A stretch of 64,000 nt of DNA from Candidatus Didemnitutus mandela (GCA_002591725.1 NJAL01000007.1:62001-126000), one strand, 5' to 3'. Positions 41,880-52,444 are shown, counted from the first letter of the stretch. Program-made: numbers and translations. The notes: generated by a model not told the origin, from the letters alone.

Positions 41880-42795
41880 TGCGAGACCCCTGTAGGTGAC
41901 TTTTACTGGATCCTGGTCCGACGGCCAGGTGATCGGAAAACCCTGCTGCAAAAAATCTTCGCGCCTCCCCTCCTTCCAGCTGAGTGAGGATGACGATGTG
42001 ATCTCGCTTGCTTATTTAGCTATAGCAACCGCTCCCACGGAAGGTGACAGGTTGACAGCGACGTTGGCGATGATTGAAAAATCCTAGAGGAACCAACCAC
42101 TGGACTGGTTCGGTCTCATTTCTTCGTAAAAAGGTCGCAAAGATGCAGTTTTTGGCGAACAAAATCGGTGAGCTGGGACAGTTTACTTGCACTTTTTCTG
42201 CACCGGGGTACTGCTGCATGGGCAGGAAGCGGCTTTTGGACAGAAGGTTTTTCGCGGCCGGCTGGGGATCTCTTTTTTGGGCTGGCTACTCAACTTGCTC
42301 GGATTGGGCGCGACAGCACTTTAGATCAAGATTTGGAATTTTGTGTACTTTGTCGATGAATATTTTTTAGCTTTGTGCTTTTCTGGCTGGGTCGGACCAA
42401 GTTCGGCTGGTGCGGCTGTATCATGGAAATGAGGCAGTGTGGGCGCGCTGTGTCTGTCTGGTGGTTCTGTTGCTTGCGATGTGTTCGAATCTGCTCGGTT
42501 GTCTTGGCGGGCTTATGGTGGCGGCGAGCATTCCCGGCATCCTATCCTCTGAGTTCCTACTGAGCCGAAACGAAAACGATCATCGACTTGTCGGATATCT
42601 CCACCGACCTGATCAAGGTGACGGCCTTCAGTTTGTTAATCGTTCTGTCGAGCTGTTGGGGACAGGCCGACCTAAGCGGAACGGGGATTGGTACTACTAC
42701 GACTTGCGCGGTAGTGACGGGCATTTTTGCTCGTCATCGTAAGCGATGCGATCTTCGCAATTATCTTCAATATTGTGGGGTGGTGACGTGTGGGC
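41880..42795 (+). pseudogene. mlaE: Pseudogene of a MlaE-type ABC lipid-transport permease
   Basis: MlaE is the inner-membrane permease of the Mla system, which moves phospholipids between the two membranes. The remnant begins with possible STAS-like text (VTFTGSWSDGQVIG, 41895-41935), then FRGRLGISFLGW (42253-42290), AVCLVVLLLAMCSNLLG-type helix (42440-42500), GCLGGLMVAASIPGILSSEF (42501-42560), LSDISTDLIKVTAFSLLIVL (42584-42645) and TTTTCAVVTGIF followed in the next frame by LLVIVSDAIFAIIFNIVGW (42690-42787). The last two pieces are diagnostic of MlaE. The ATPase remnant starts immediately after, in classic mlaE-mlaF order. Confidence 0.72.
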
Positions 42796-43550
42796 GCTGC
42801 TCCCGATAATCAGACTCCGGCCATTGCGGACGATAACTTGGAATGTCTTTATGGCGACCGCACGGTGCTGCAGTGCGTGACTTTTAAAGTGCGTCGGGGC
42901 CAATTTTTTTTTGCGATCGGTGGCAGAGGGTGCAGCGAGAGCACACTCCTGCAGTACCTTATCGTCCTGGAACAACTGGAGGGAGGTCACGGTTAGTTAC
43001 TTTGGCCAAAATTTCACGCGCTTCTGCGCACGTGGAGCATCAGGTCCTTTTGCAGAAAATCGGCATGCTCTTCCAGAACAGTGTATTGTGAAACTCGATG
43101 TTGTTGTACGAAAATGCGATGTTACCGTTGGAATTGTTCGCTGGTCTCCGCGCTGAGAATGCGACAGACTTGCCCGGCTGAAGTTCGCGAAGGTGGAACT
43201 GGCGGGGTATGAAGAATTTTATTCGGCAGAAGATATCAACGGGGGGCATGAAAAAAGCGCGGGTGTTGACCTTCGATCCGTCTATCGCGTTTTCGGTGGA
43301 CCCTCGGTTGGCCTCGATCCTATTACCTGGCTGCGGCTGGATGAGTTAATCCTGGAAATTTGCGAGGTGCCAGGCACGACGATCGTGACTTGGCCGACAT
43401 CAAAAAATAAATTAAGCCGATCTCGGCAAGGAGCTGAAGACCTTGTTCGCGACCACCGATCAAAAGATGATTTGTGTCGACCTAAAAATCTGAGCGAGCG
43501 CATGGACACCATATTTGTGTGGAAAATTTTAACTCACTATAGATAAGATT
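42790..43550 (+). pseudogene. mlaF: Pseudogene of a MlaF-type ABC ATPase
   Basis: The ATPase partner of MlaE. The plus strand reads LECLYGDRTVLQCVTFKVRR (42839-42898), GGRGCSESTLLQYLI (42919-42965) where Walker A should be G-x-x-G-x-G-K-S-T (Gly and Lys are lost), KIGMLFQNSVL (43059-43090), the family L-P-L-E text near 43125, GYEEFYSAEDINGGHEKSAG (43205-43265) where the ABC signature L-S-G-G-M-x-K-R should be, VLTFDPSIAFSVDPR near Walker B (43266-43310) and VGLDPITWLRLDELILEI (43307-43360) with the D-loop. The frames are broken, and both nucleotide-binding motifs are mutated, so the gene cannot encode an active ATPase. Confidence 0.75.
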
Positions 43551-43825
43551 TTACAAAATTTAATGCCGCTATCGCTGAGCTGTGCAGCATCCCCACGAAC
43601 ACCCATGTAGCCTTGCAGAAACTGGGAGCCGCCTGGGAAAGCACGCAGACGTTCATCCAGGGCGCAGAAGGGCGCTAGCAAAGAGTATTTTCCCCGAACC
43701 TTACGACAGATCAAGCGCGAAGCCGCGAAAATCGGTAGAGCGGCTGGCCAGTTTTCTTGAACGCAATTCCGGTGAGCTGGGAATAGGTAAAAAGCGCCGG
43801 TCCTGAATTATCCTGTTATAAAATT
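43551..43825 (+). pseudogene. Remnant between mlaF and the lipoprotein gene, possibly mlaD
   Basis: A short plus-strand remnant: FNAAIAELCSIPTNTHVALQ (about 43559-43618), KLGAAWESTQTFIQGAEGR then TAG (43619-43679). In relatives an MCE-domain protein (MlaD) with a helical C-terminal region sits in this place. Only helix-like text is visible, and the MCE beta-barrel itself is missing, so this would be a deleted or badly decayed mlaD. The assignment rests mainly on operon position. Confidence 0.4.
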
Positions 43826-44310
43826 GTTTTTTGGAAGTTTTCATTCCTCTCGGTTGTCTTGTCCGCAGCGAGCGTGTGTAGCTTGCTCTCCGAGTTACAG
43901 GTGGATTCGACGAGATTTTATCTTTTTCTTTTCGAAACAGCTCGTGCCGCCGATGCCTATCAATGACTCCAAACTGTTCCTCCGTCAATTTGCGGCCGGT
44001 CGATGCGGTCGGTTAATTTGCGTTCTTGCTCGATGACCGTGTGGCTGGAGGACAACGAAGCCCGCTTCGTCGATACCGAGCGCTGGACGGAGCCCCTCGA
44101 CTTGGTGATCACCCGGGTTGTGAGCCAACATCTTGCGGTAACTAATCAAATGGTGTTGTTTTCTTTTCGGTGCGGCGTGAAACGCCGGGCCTATGTGAGA
44201 GTCCACATTCTTAACTGTGTGGGCAGCCGAGCGCGGGCTGCATCTGTTTCAAGGCGGAATCTATGGCTTCGTGTCCACAGATCGACGGCAGCACGGCCAT
44301 AAAGACGCAC
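43826..44310 (+). pseudogene. Pseudogene of a PqiC/ABC-auxiliary-type lipoprotein
   Basis: After a hydrophobic start (FGSFHSSRLSCPQ; in another frame FWKFSFLSVVLSAASVC), the frames give ACSPSYRWIRRDF, PMPINDSKLFLRQFAAG (43952-44000), SMTVWLEDNEARFVDTERWT (44022-44081), EPLDLVITRVVSQHLA (44090-44138), RRAYVRVHILNCVGS (44185-44230) and FKGGIYGFVSTDG-like text (44248-44290). The pattern of a strand-rich domain with the family E-x-x-R-W-x-E-P-L-D motif matches ABC-type transport auxiliary lipoproteins (DUF330/PqiC), which partner Mla- or Pqi-type systems. It completes a dead lipid-transport operon. Confidence 0.65.
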
Positions 44311-44521
44311 ACCTTTATACACTACCCTATACAAATAGGAGCCTTGGGATGGAAAAATAAATTAAAATTATTTTGCGATTACCCCCTCTGCTGGCAAGCT
44401 CGGTGATAAAATCGCTGCAGTGTTAAAGCGTTAATGAGGATGGGACGGGTTTCTCGTTAAACAAACCAAAAAAGCGTATTGAAAAACGCACTTCGATGGA
44501 AGCGGACTTTAAGGTGCGTCT

Positions 44522-45745
44522 TTATTTCAGTACCGCTGTAATGCGGATGAGGGCTTTTTCGACGTTTTCTCGGGAGTTAAAAGCGCTGATGCGTACGTGG
44601 CCTTCGCCGTACTTGCCGAAGCCGGTTCCGGGTGTGCAGACGACCTGGGCCTGGTTGAGCAGAAGGTCGAAAAACTTCCACGAATCGTGGCCGATGTTGG
44701 TCCAGATGTAGGGAGCATTGTCGCCGCCGCAGCAGTTCATGCCCCAGCTTTGCACCGCTTCGCGAATAAGTTTAGCGTTGCCGAGATAGAAATCGGTGAG
44801 CGCCTTGGTCTGGGCTTTCCCGGCGTCGGTGTAGATCGCTGCGGCAGCCTTTTGGATCGGGTAGGCGACACCATTGAATTTTGTGGCGTGGCGGCGTGTC
44901 CAAAGGGTATGTATGGAGTGAGCATTTCCGGCTTCGTCGAAAGCATGGAGCGTCTTCGGAACGACGGTGTAGGCGCAGCGCGTGCCGGTAAAGCCGGCGA
45001 TCTTGGAAAAGCTACGAAACTCGATGGCAACATCGCGCGCGCCTTCGATTTCGTAGATGGAGTGTGGAATTTCTGGATTACGAATGTAGGATTCGTAGGC
45101 GGCGTCGAATAGGATAATCGCCTCGTTTTTTTGGGCGTAGGCAACCCATTTGGCGAGTTGAACTTTGGTGGCAACGGCCCCGGTTGGGTTGTTCGGGAAA
45201 CAAAGATAGATCAAGTCGGTGGCGACGTTGGATACGGCGGGTACGTAGCCATTTTCCGGTGTAGAATCGAGATAGGTGATGCCTTCATACCGGCCGCCGA
45301 CGTTGGCGCCCGTGCGGCCGGCCATGACATTGGTGTCGACGTAAACGGGATAAACTGGGTCGGGGATGGCGAGATGGACGTTGTTGGAAAAAATTTCCTG
45401 GATGTTGCTACAATCGCACTTCGAACCATCAGAGATAAAAATTTCATCTGGCTCGATTTTGCATCCGCGGGCGGCGAAGTCATTTTTGGCGACCGTTTCA
45501 CGGAGGAACGTGTAGCCCTGCTCGGGACCGTATCCTTTGAAGGTAGCACGCTGACCCATCTCGTCGATTGCGGCGTGAAGTGCCTCGAGGCAGGCTGGCG
45601 GGAGCGGTTCGGTCACGTCGCCGATGCCGAGGCGGATCACCGGTTTGTCGGGATTTACTGCGACAAAGGTGCTAACATGCTTGGCGATGTCACTGAAGAG
45701 ATACGACGCTTTGAGTTTGGTATAGTTTTCGTTGATCCGGGTCAT
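44522..45745 (-). CDS. dapL: LL-diaminopimelate aminotransferase
   Basis: A PLP-dependent enzyme that makes LL-diaminopimelate directly from tetrahydrodipicolinate and glutamate in one step, feeding lysine and peptidoglycan synthesis. It is typical of Chlamydiae, Verrucomicrobia, plants and some other bacteria. The 407-residue protein is full length: [65 protein letters not shown], the PLP lysine in [15 protein letters not shown] (residue about 260), and [19 protein letters not shown] near the end. No lesion is visible. It diverges from panC with 107 nt between the two starts, where both promoters must lie. Retention fits a need for cell-wall precursors or lysine. Confidence 0.96.
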   Translation of the reverse strand: MTRINENYTKLKASYLFSDIAKHVSTFVAVNPDKPVIRLGIGDVTEPLPPACLEALHAAIDEMGQRATFKGYGPEQGYTFLRETVAKNDFAARGCKIEPDEIFISDGSKCDCSNIQEIFSNNVHLAIPDPVYPVYVDTNVMAGRTGANVGGRYEGITYLDSTPENGYVPAVSNVATDLIYLCFPNNPTGAVATKVQLAKWVAYAQKNEAIILFDAAYESYIRNPEIPHSIYEIEGARDVAIEFRSFSKIAGFTGTRCAYTVVPKTLHAFDEAGNAHSIHTLWTRRHATKFNGVAYPIQKAAAAIYTDAGKAQTKALTDFYLGNAKLIREAVQSWGMNCCGGDNAPYIWTNIGHDSWKFFDLLLNQAQVVCTPGTGFGKYGEGHVRISAFNSRENVEKALIRITAVLK

Positions 45746-45852
45746 CGGGAAGAGAAAGGAACGTGCCGGACGGCGCTCCGTGAATGGTGTGGTAGAATAC
45801 GAAAGCTTGATAAAGAGTGCCGCAGCAGGTTAACTCAAGCCCGTTTCCACCC

Positions 45853-46695
45853 ATGCAGCAGATCGAGACAATTAAGGCGATGCGTGCGGCCTCAAAAAAA
45901 ATGTGCGCAGAAGGCAAAACGATAGCATTGGTGCCGACGCTCGGCGCCTTGCATGCTGGCCACGTCGCGTTGATGAGACGGGCGGCCCAGGAGGCAGATG
46001 TAGTAGTGGTGTCGGTTTTTGTGAATCCTTTGCAGTTCGGAACAAACGAAGATTTGGGCAAATACCCTCGTTCGCTGGCGGCTGACGTGGGTCTCGCCGG
46101 GAAGGAAGGAGCCGCGGCTGTGTTTACACCGTCGGTGAAAGAAATGTATCCGAAAGGGTACTCGACTTTCGTGACCGAAGATCGCGTGAGCAAGCCGCTG
46201 TGCGGGATGTCGCGCCCGGCGCTGTTTCGCGGGGTGCTGACCGGTTGGCTAAAATTGATTAATATCGTGCAGCCTGATGTACTCGCAATGGGCGAAAAAG
46301 ATCCGCAGCAAATCGCAGTTCTTCGCAAGGCCTTAGCCGACCTTTCGCTGGATGTGCGAATCGTTTCCGGCCCGTTCGTACGCGATCCGGATGGGCTGGC
46401 GTTGAATGCGCGTAATGACTTTATCACCCCTAAACAGCGCGCCGAAGCGTTGTCGGTACACCGGGCGTTGGTCCTGGCCGAGGGCATGGTGGCTAGCGGG
46501 GTGAAAAACGCCGATCGGATTGTAGCGGAAGCGACGCATGTCCTGGGCGAAAAGCGCCGCTTGCGAGTGATCTATATCGCATTGGTTAATCGCGAAACGA
46601 TGGAGCCCATGCGTGAAGTCGTTCCTGGGAAATCGCTGCTGGCGATTGCCTATTGGGTCGAAGACGTTCGCTTGACCGATAGCTGTCTGTTTTAA
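45853..46695 (+). CDS. panC: Pantothenate synthetase
   Basis: Joins pantoate and beta-alanine with ATP to make pantothenate, the precursor of coenzyme A. ATG 45853 gives 280 residues, normal for the family; the GTG at 45817 is in frame but adds twelve unlike residues. The nucleotide-binding HIGH-type motif is in VPTLGALHAGHVALMR. The rest is typical: FVNPLQFGTNEDLGKYPR, LTGWLKLINIVQPDVLAMGE, EKDPQQIAVLRKAL (substrate lysine and glutamines) and RDPDGLALNARNDFITPKQR. The C terminus (VEDVRLTDSCLF) is slightly divergent. The neighbouring panE, which would supply pantoate, is dead, so pantoate must come from another reductase or the host. Confidence 0.96.
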   Translation: MQQIETIKAMRAASKKMCAEGKTIALVPTLGALHAGHVALMRRAAQEADVVVVSVFVNPLQFGTNEDLGKYPRSLAADVGLAGKEGAAAVFTPSVKEMYPKGYSTFVTEDRVSKPLCGMSRPALFRGVLTGWLKLINIVQPDVLAMGEKDPQQIAVLRKALADLSLDVRIVSGPFVRDPDGLALNARNDFITPKQRAEALSVHRALVLAEGMVASGVKNADRIVAEATHVLGEKRRLRVIYIALVNRETMEPMREVVPGKSLLAIAYWVEDVRLTDSCLF

Positions 46696-46749
46696 TAGCG
46701 GGAAATTTATGAATAAATGTTGATAAACAAAAACTACATCAACGTAAGG

Positions 46750-46781
46750 CGGTTCTTTTGTTGAAGACCGACTGTTTTTTT
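46750..46781 (+). terminator. Possible intrinsic terminator after panC
   Basis: CGGTTCTT (46750-46757) and GAAGACCG (46763-46770) pair with one mismatch and two G-T pairs around a five-base loop, followed by ACTG and a run of eight T ending at 46781. It lies 55 nt beyond the panC stop. Confidence 0.5.
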
Positions 46782-46856
46782 AGAGAGCGCTGGCTCGTTA
46801 AGAGAGGAGCGAAGAGAAAAATCGGTTGTGACTGCTTATTTGCAGAGTAAAAGCCG

Positions 46857-46883
46857 CCTTCTGCAGAAGGTTTTTATTTCTTT
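46857..46883 (+). terminator. Second possible intrinsic terminator downstream of panC
   Basis: A 14-base perfect palindrome, CCTTCTGCAGAAGG (46857-46870), is followed directly by TTTTTATTTCTTT. The upstream AAAA suggests that it could also work in reverse. It separates panC from the dead panE gene. Confidence 0.55.
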
Positions 46884-47139
46884 GAAAGGCAAGTCGAAGC
46901 GTCATGTTGGAGAAAGTTTTATCCGAGGTGAGCTAGGACCCATTGAGGATAATAACTGATTTTTTACATATATTTTTTAATTAAAGAGAAAAAAGGCCAA
47001 ATCAGCCTGGCAGCTGGCAAGGCGGTGTAAAGAACCCAGCAAAATTGACGGAACAGAATGGTGCAGAATGAGGATGGATAAAAAACCAAAATTATGCTGT
47101 AAAGGTATGAACTGGACTATGGGTGCTTGTTTCTCCGAT

Positions 47140-48060
47140 AAGCCTCCGGCTGCCACTGTCGGCAGCCGGAGCACTGGGCTATCTACTACGGAACCCGATT
47201 AGCCAAGGCAGGCTGCGAGGTACATTTTCTGACGCGCAGCTATCGCGTGGTACTGATGGCTGCTTAAACATCGGATAAAAAACCAACCGAATACCGCACA
47301 ACCTGCATCATCCTGCGGTTTATAGGCACAAGCAAAATCGGGCCTTACGACCTCATTCTGGTGGCTTTGAAGACAACAAAAAACGACCAGCTGGCCAAAG
47401 TTACTCACGCCGCTATTTGCGTAGAATAGCATGGTTTTTACCTTGTAGAACGACTCTGATGTTGAGGAGCTTATGCCGAAACCGCGGGATTGGATCGGAT
47501 GGGGGGGTACTACTTGCTTTATCGGCTGTACACGCACGGTGCCGGGTGTGGTCAAATATGCTTTCTCCAGCTTAATGATACTAGATGATAATAGGTAAGT
47601 TTGGAAAACCGACGGGCGAGCGCACGCAAGCGGCGGCCGAGCTATTCTGACAAGGGAGTGTGAAATGCGAGGCCAATGATAAACCTTGCGGGTGTGTGTT
47701 GGAAAAAACTCATTTGGAGTATTTTCCGTTCAACGGGCTGGCGATCGTGGCAGGTGGCGTTACGACCAACGTGACCCTCGCTGACAAAGGGCTGCACGCG
47801 CTTGCACGTGCGTCTCATGAAGCAAGCTATGGGGATATGCGGCCGTGCAAGAAAGTTTTGCGATACGTGGTTTTGCGTTCATTTATGGACCTCCAACCCG
47901 AGCGTGTCGCGAAGATGCGCAAAGTATACATCTCGAGCCTGAACGATCTCGAGACCGGGCGCGAAATCGAATCGGAAGAGACTTCGGGCAAACCCGTTAT
48001 GTTGGGCGAAGTCGGCGGGCGTATCCGTGCCTCGGCTAGAATTGATCTGCTAGTTGGTTG
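47140..48060 (+). pseudogene. panE: Pseudogene of 2-dehydropantoate 2-reductase
   Basis: PanE reduces ketopantoate to pantoate with NADPH. The plus strand reads GTRLAKAGCEVHFLTR (about 47192-47240, following the damaged Gly-rich start around 47158), GPYDLILVALKTTKNDQLAK (47342-47400), PGVVKYAFSS-like text (47540-47570), then an open stretch 47660-48061 with FPFNGLAIVAGGVTTNVTLA (47725-47785; the family has W-N-I-P-F-N-G-L), DKGLHALARA, SSLNDLETGREIESE (47935-47980) and, in another frame, VPRLELIC where the family ends T-P-R-L-E. Stops and shifts run through the first half. It lies downstream of panC, so the two presumably formed a pantothenate cluster. Confidence 0.82.
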
Positions 48061-48470
48061 AGGACCAGTTTGTTGTCGGCGTGGTGGCGAAGAAGAAACA
48101 GTAAGCGCAATTGTTTTGCGATCGAACAGGCCGAAACATACGGGACCCCCCGGTCTCTCCCGCAAAGCTTTCTTGATGGGGTTTGTTCCCGCTAACCCTC
48201 GCCGCGTCTTTTACCCGTTCAATCTCTTTTTCTACAAACACCGATATGTGGCTAAGGAAGAAGAACAAGCGGACCGACTTCCGCTTCCAATGTGCCCATC
48301 GTGGCTTTTACTTGCCGATCCGCGCGGCTTGAGCGAGGAGGACGCAAAGAAATTGCATCTCGCAGAGGGAACTAGCTTATTTTCTCTGAGCCGGCATTCT
48401 CGCCGTCTCATTACAGAACCTAGATGGCCAGTGACGTGGGTCACTGGCCACTAATATAAAGCTAACGGAA
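48061..48470 (+). other. No gene recognised; open ORF without motifs
   Basis: An ORF (48116-48454, 112 codons) runs FPLTLAASF-like and RGLSEEDAKKLHLAEGTSLF text. It could be part of a dead gene, perhaps the 5' part of the M14 peptidase, but shows no motif that I can assign. Confidence 0.3.
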
Positions 48471-48474
48471 CGCC

Positions 48475-50390
48475 CTACCACTGGATCTTCTATCTCGATC
48501 TTTATTAATAAAATACGCTGGCTACGACGACTGGTTACCAGCGCGCCAATATATGATCTACTAGAGCTAGCCTCACACCATTTCCGAAATTGCCACGAGA
48601 GGTTGTCTTGCCGATCTCGCGAAGGGCAAAACGGGAAGCTGCTCAGCTGATAGATAGCCTATCCAAGCTTCCCGTTCGCTTACATCGAAAGATACGTGGA
48701 CTTTAGAACAGCAGCCCAAATACGGCGAAATTGTCGCTTTCGCCGGCTTGCTCGCTATGGCCCGGAAGTCCATGCTCAATTTTTACCAGGTACAGAGCCA
48801 TTGGGTGAGTTAGACCAAAAAACCTTACGCTTTTGCTGTCCCAGCCGATCAGCGCGATTCGGATGTTACGTATGAAATGCTAAAAACCTTCAATCTCGCC
48901 AAAGTCTAAATCGAGAAGGCCGACCCGAGTTTTACGGCCGGTGGGGGGAAACCTATCCTACCCTACGGACGGACTCGTGGACCGCGAAAGTTGCCCAGCC
49001 TTACGGCGCTTTTACCAAGACGATGCTCGAGTGGTAGAATTTCTCCTGGCCTGCGCGCCTTCCTTGGGAGAGTAAGGAAAAATTCCTACGAAACCACCAT
49101 ACAGATATTTTAGATGCTTATTAGTGTGTCAATCGATGGAACTAAAAATCCCTTTTCGATGCCACTTCGGGAAAGTTCAAAATCATCGAGCCAGTCGCGT
49201 AAAGCATACTGGCGGCTACGAGCGGGATTTACTTGCTGGAGCTGGAACCGTATAGCGACGCGACTTCGAAGTTTTGGCTGCGCCCCAACCAAAAAGCGAA
49301 GCTGCCTACAGTTTATACGGCCGAGGCTTTTGAGCCTCGGCGGCCGTTCTTCGTGTCTGCTAACGCTACGACTGTGAAAGTCATGCAAACCGCGGCGCAC
49401 GATTATGGTTTGGCGGCCTTTGTTGCCGCCAAGGCGCTGGCCGTTTCCGGAAAAAACGAACCCTTGCCTCCGTGCAGGTCTTTATCGCGCGGCGGACCTG
49501 ACCCACGGCGGTTCGTTGATGTGGACGCTCGATCAATATGAGTCGGACTATTACGTGATCAACCCCGACGATTTCAAAGAAAACTTGTCCGATAAATACG
49601 ATGTGAGTTTTTGCTCAACGACCTCTCAAAACGATGGGTTCTCGTCAGATTCGATCAAAAGAAAAATGACCACAAAGTAGTGGGGGATGAGGCTGCTGGG
49701 ATTGGGCGAAATCTGGTGGGAAAACTCCAGAAATGGGTGAAGGACGGCTCCACCACGCTAGTGGCTGTCTGCACCGTGACCGAAATGGCGCGCGATCTTC
49801 TCGATCTGCCGATCGAAAAAATCTGTCTAACCCCAGCAGTTGCAGTGGCGAAAAAGACGGCGACGATTTCGATCCGCACGCCGACGAAAAATATCGTTCC
49901 GTCAACCACCGTGACTGGTAACTTGATATGCATCAAAGATTACCTCAAGAGCCTGGCTTCGCTTATGAGTGTCCTACGCGACGAATTTGTCGATCCGACC
50001 TCGAAACTTTTCTGTCCTGGTTAGTTGCTCGAAAACGAGTTCTTCCCGAGCAATCCTGTTTACGTGGTACATGCCGAGGGGATGGTGATCTTTCTTCGTG
50101 CAAAATAGATGTTGTTGCCTATGCCTGTAGCATTTTACGAAGATCGATGCTGCCGCCAAGTATCCGGAGAAAATATTCTCCAAAGCGGCTGGTTTCATCG
50201 GCAAAAACTATTACCGCAAAGATTAGCCACTGGTCTAACGTCGTGCCTTTATAAATCGGGGAAAATTATCTTGCAAAATTTTAAGCTTTTTCGGATTATA
50301 GCACCGAAGCTCGTGCTATGACCAAAGATGGTCTTCAATGCTATCTATCACGGGGTGTCAAAGCCTATCTCGCTGAGGAAGTCTAGACGC
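48475..50390 (+). pseudogene. Pseudogene of a large M14-family zinc carboxypeptidase
   Basis: Only the C-terminal part of these roughly 900-residue secreted peptidases is visible. Plus frames show YAFAVPADQRDSDVTYEMLK (48827-48886), TFNLAKV then IEKADPSFTAGG (48887-48945), AQPYGAFTKTMLE-type text (48990-49030), LLELEPYSDATSKFWLRPNQ (49230-49290), RRPFFVSANATTVKVMQTAA (49340-49398), LMWTLDQYESDYYVINPDDF (49518-49577), KENLSDKYDV, KLQKWVKDGSTTLVAVCTVT (49721-49780), EMARDLLDLPIEKI, VLRDEFVDPTSKLFCPG (49972-50022) and VYVVHAEGM (50061-50088). The order fits the family well. The catalytic HxxE domain is not seen, so the 5' half may be deleted or lie in the unreadable 48061-48470 segment. Confidence 0.75.
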
Positions 50391-50399
50391 TCGGGTACA

Positions 50400-51425
50400 A
50401 GGCTCCCGAGCGCTGCTGCTTCTTGATAAGTTCCGCTGTTTTTTAGTCTCCGTTGGCTTGTAGTTGCCAACGCGCGTTTGCTGGTCGTCATTTTGGGATT
50501 GGCTGCGCTGGTGCCCTGGATGGCGCGTTACTGGCTGGCACGAAGCTGTGGAAGCTTGCCGTGGAAGACGCATATCAAAATTTCTCGCTGCACGCTCGAA
50601 ACCGCAGCGATCGGCTTTGCTACAAGTTTGGACCTCCTAGTTGTGCTTTGAGTCGGCGGGCACGGAGGATCGTCGCAACCCTCGTGATATTTCTGCTTAT
50701 ATTTTTGCTCGATGCCTTCATAGCGAACCGTCTTAGCGTTGGATCTCGGTTGGACGCGATGATTCCCGCGAACAATGCCACTTGCAGCGGCAGTTCGATC
50801 GCCGCAGTCTAGCCGACGATCGGTACGCAGCACGAGGGGATCTTTGCTGCGCTTTATAACAATATATATATTATACCGTGTTTTCCCTCGATCCCGATCC
50901 GGGGTGGCGCTACTGGTTTCCCCCTGCCCCTCCTAGGAGGTCTCGCTAGACTAGACAGTCATAAAAATAGATGCTTTTGGTGCGGCAGCTAACCCGATCT
51001 ATGATACGGCTTCGGTCGTTGGAGCAGCGCTGATGCGCAGCCAGGTACTCTGCTATATTGGCGACGATGGTGAAGCTCGCACGTGGATTTGACCGTGTTT
51101 AAGTCGTTGTTGATCAGATTTTTTCTTCCGGAAAATTTCTCGGGACGCGTGCAGTGGTGGCAAGTTGAGTATTCCATGGTATTTCTTTGAGATATGAGCG
51201 TTGTTTGCGGTTGCGCCGGCATCGGCCCGATCACAGCGTTCACACACTTGCTGCTGGGTCGCAGATGTTCTTCCTAATCGGCCTCGGGTTGAATCCCTAC
51301 GTGTGGACCGCCGCCAGCTGGCGTGGCGTGCCCTCGTGCTGGGCGTTGGCTCGTTCGAGGCGATCAACCACGGACGGATTGCTTAAGGCGCGGCTCTTAC
51401 CCACGCTTATTTTTCCCTCATCCTT
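50400..51425 (+). other. Unidentified membrane-protein remnant
   Basis: Several hydrophobic plus-strand segments occur: FGIGCAGALDGALLAG (50492-50540), ARRIVATLVIFLLIFLLDAF (50660-50720), SSYGDMSVVCGCAGIG-like text near 51190 and SQMFFLIGLGLNPYVWTAAS (51262-51320). Between them runs polar text (VEDAYQNFSLHAR; LDAMIPANNATCSG). They suggest a dead multi-pass membrane protein. I could not identify the family. Confidence 0.35.
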
Positions 51426-51433
51426 TTTCTCTT

Positions 51434-52340
51434 ATGTCCATAACTAACCTCCCCTGTCCAGCTTTGCGGCATACCGTTCTCCGCCTAATACGACTTTACC
51501 GCCGCTGCTAGGCGTACAACGACAAAGGAACCGCTCAAGTCCCGCAAAACCACGCTCTTGTGTTATCGAAAAGTCCTCCTATGCGCCACTACGCCATATC
51601 GTAACGCCGCTCTGCAAGAGCGACCAGCTTGCCGCGCTTCTTGTGAATGGAAAGCTTGTCGGTGAAGGGTGAAGGCCAGAGCTCGACCGATAGTTTCAAG
51701 GTACACGGCATGACGGCCGCGATCTCGGTGGTGAAGGAACTCGGTGTGAAAAAGTTGCCGTTCCTTTTTCCGGAAGTGATGATTAGCTTATGTTTTTAAG
51801 GCGAGATTTGAGGCCTATATGTTTCCTCTGTTCTGCAGCTATTCGTGATCGAGTGCCAAGGTCCAAGGCGCGTCCGTTACGTTCATCAACGGCCTTATCA
51901 CTGATTGCGGCAACGAGGTGGCGAAGCGTAAGGAGAGGGAAGACTGGTTCGACGTCTCAATCCTTAAGGAGCCCTATCGCCTCGAAGGGAAAATACGTTT
52001 CGGCTACGGATTTTTTTGGAGCAGATAGCCAGCCTAAAAGTTTTCCCGACGTGGTTCTTTACCTGCCTGGCGAAGGCACCGGCCTCATTGGCATGTGGAA
52101 TGCTTTTGACAAGATAGAAAAACTGGGTTAAATTGATTTGGGGATCCTCGTAGATTTATCTCGGTGCAGACTTCTGGCTGCGCACCTGATTGTGAGCGTT
52201 CTGCCAGAAGGCGCTGATCTTTTACATGTGCACCAAAGATATCTAATTTATTGGTGCCGCGTGCGTTCGTTGCCGAAGCTCGTGTGAATCGCTTGGAGCA
52301 AACTGTGACCTTCAACATTGGCTCCAATTTGAAATATCTT
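51434..52340 (+). pseudogene. thrC: Pseudogene of threonine synthase
   Basis: A PLP enzyme that converts phosphohomoserine to threonine. The start ATG at 51434 (MSITNLPCPALRHT) is followed by broken frames that give GEGQSSTDSFKVHGMTAA (51669-51718), where the family has the PLP-lysine motif G-S-F-K-x-R-G-M, then ISVVKELGVKKLPFLFPEV (51720-51778), ASVTFINGLITDCGNEVAKR (51871-51930), KEREDWFDVSILKEPYRLEG (51931-51990), GEGTGLIGMWNAFDKIEKLG (52072-52131) with the family G-G-G-T-G-L loop, and ADLFTCTKD / FIGAACVRCRSS (52215-52285). The identification is secure. Unless there is another copy elsewhere, the cell cannot make threonine by this route. Confidence 0.85.
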
Positions 52341-52444
52341 GAGTGCTTTGTCTATGCTTCCTGGTCGACTTTCTGATTTTATGCTGCTTTTATTGCATCC
52401 CGAGGCTTGCTGATCGTGGCGTGTAGCGACTACTATCTTTGCGT

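Noticed and set aside
45690-46487. 265-codon minus-strand ORF overlapping panC and dapL
   Set aside because: An antisense shadow of panC; Ser/Thr/Pro-rich text without motifs.
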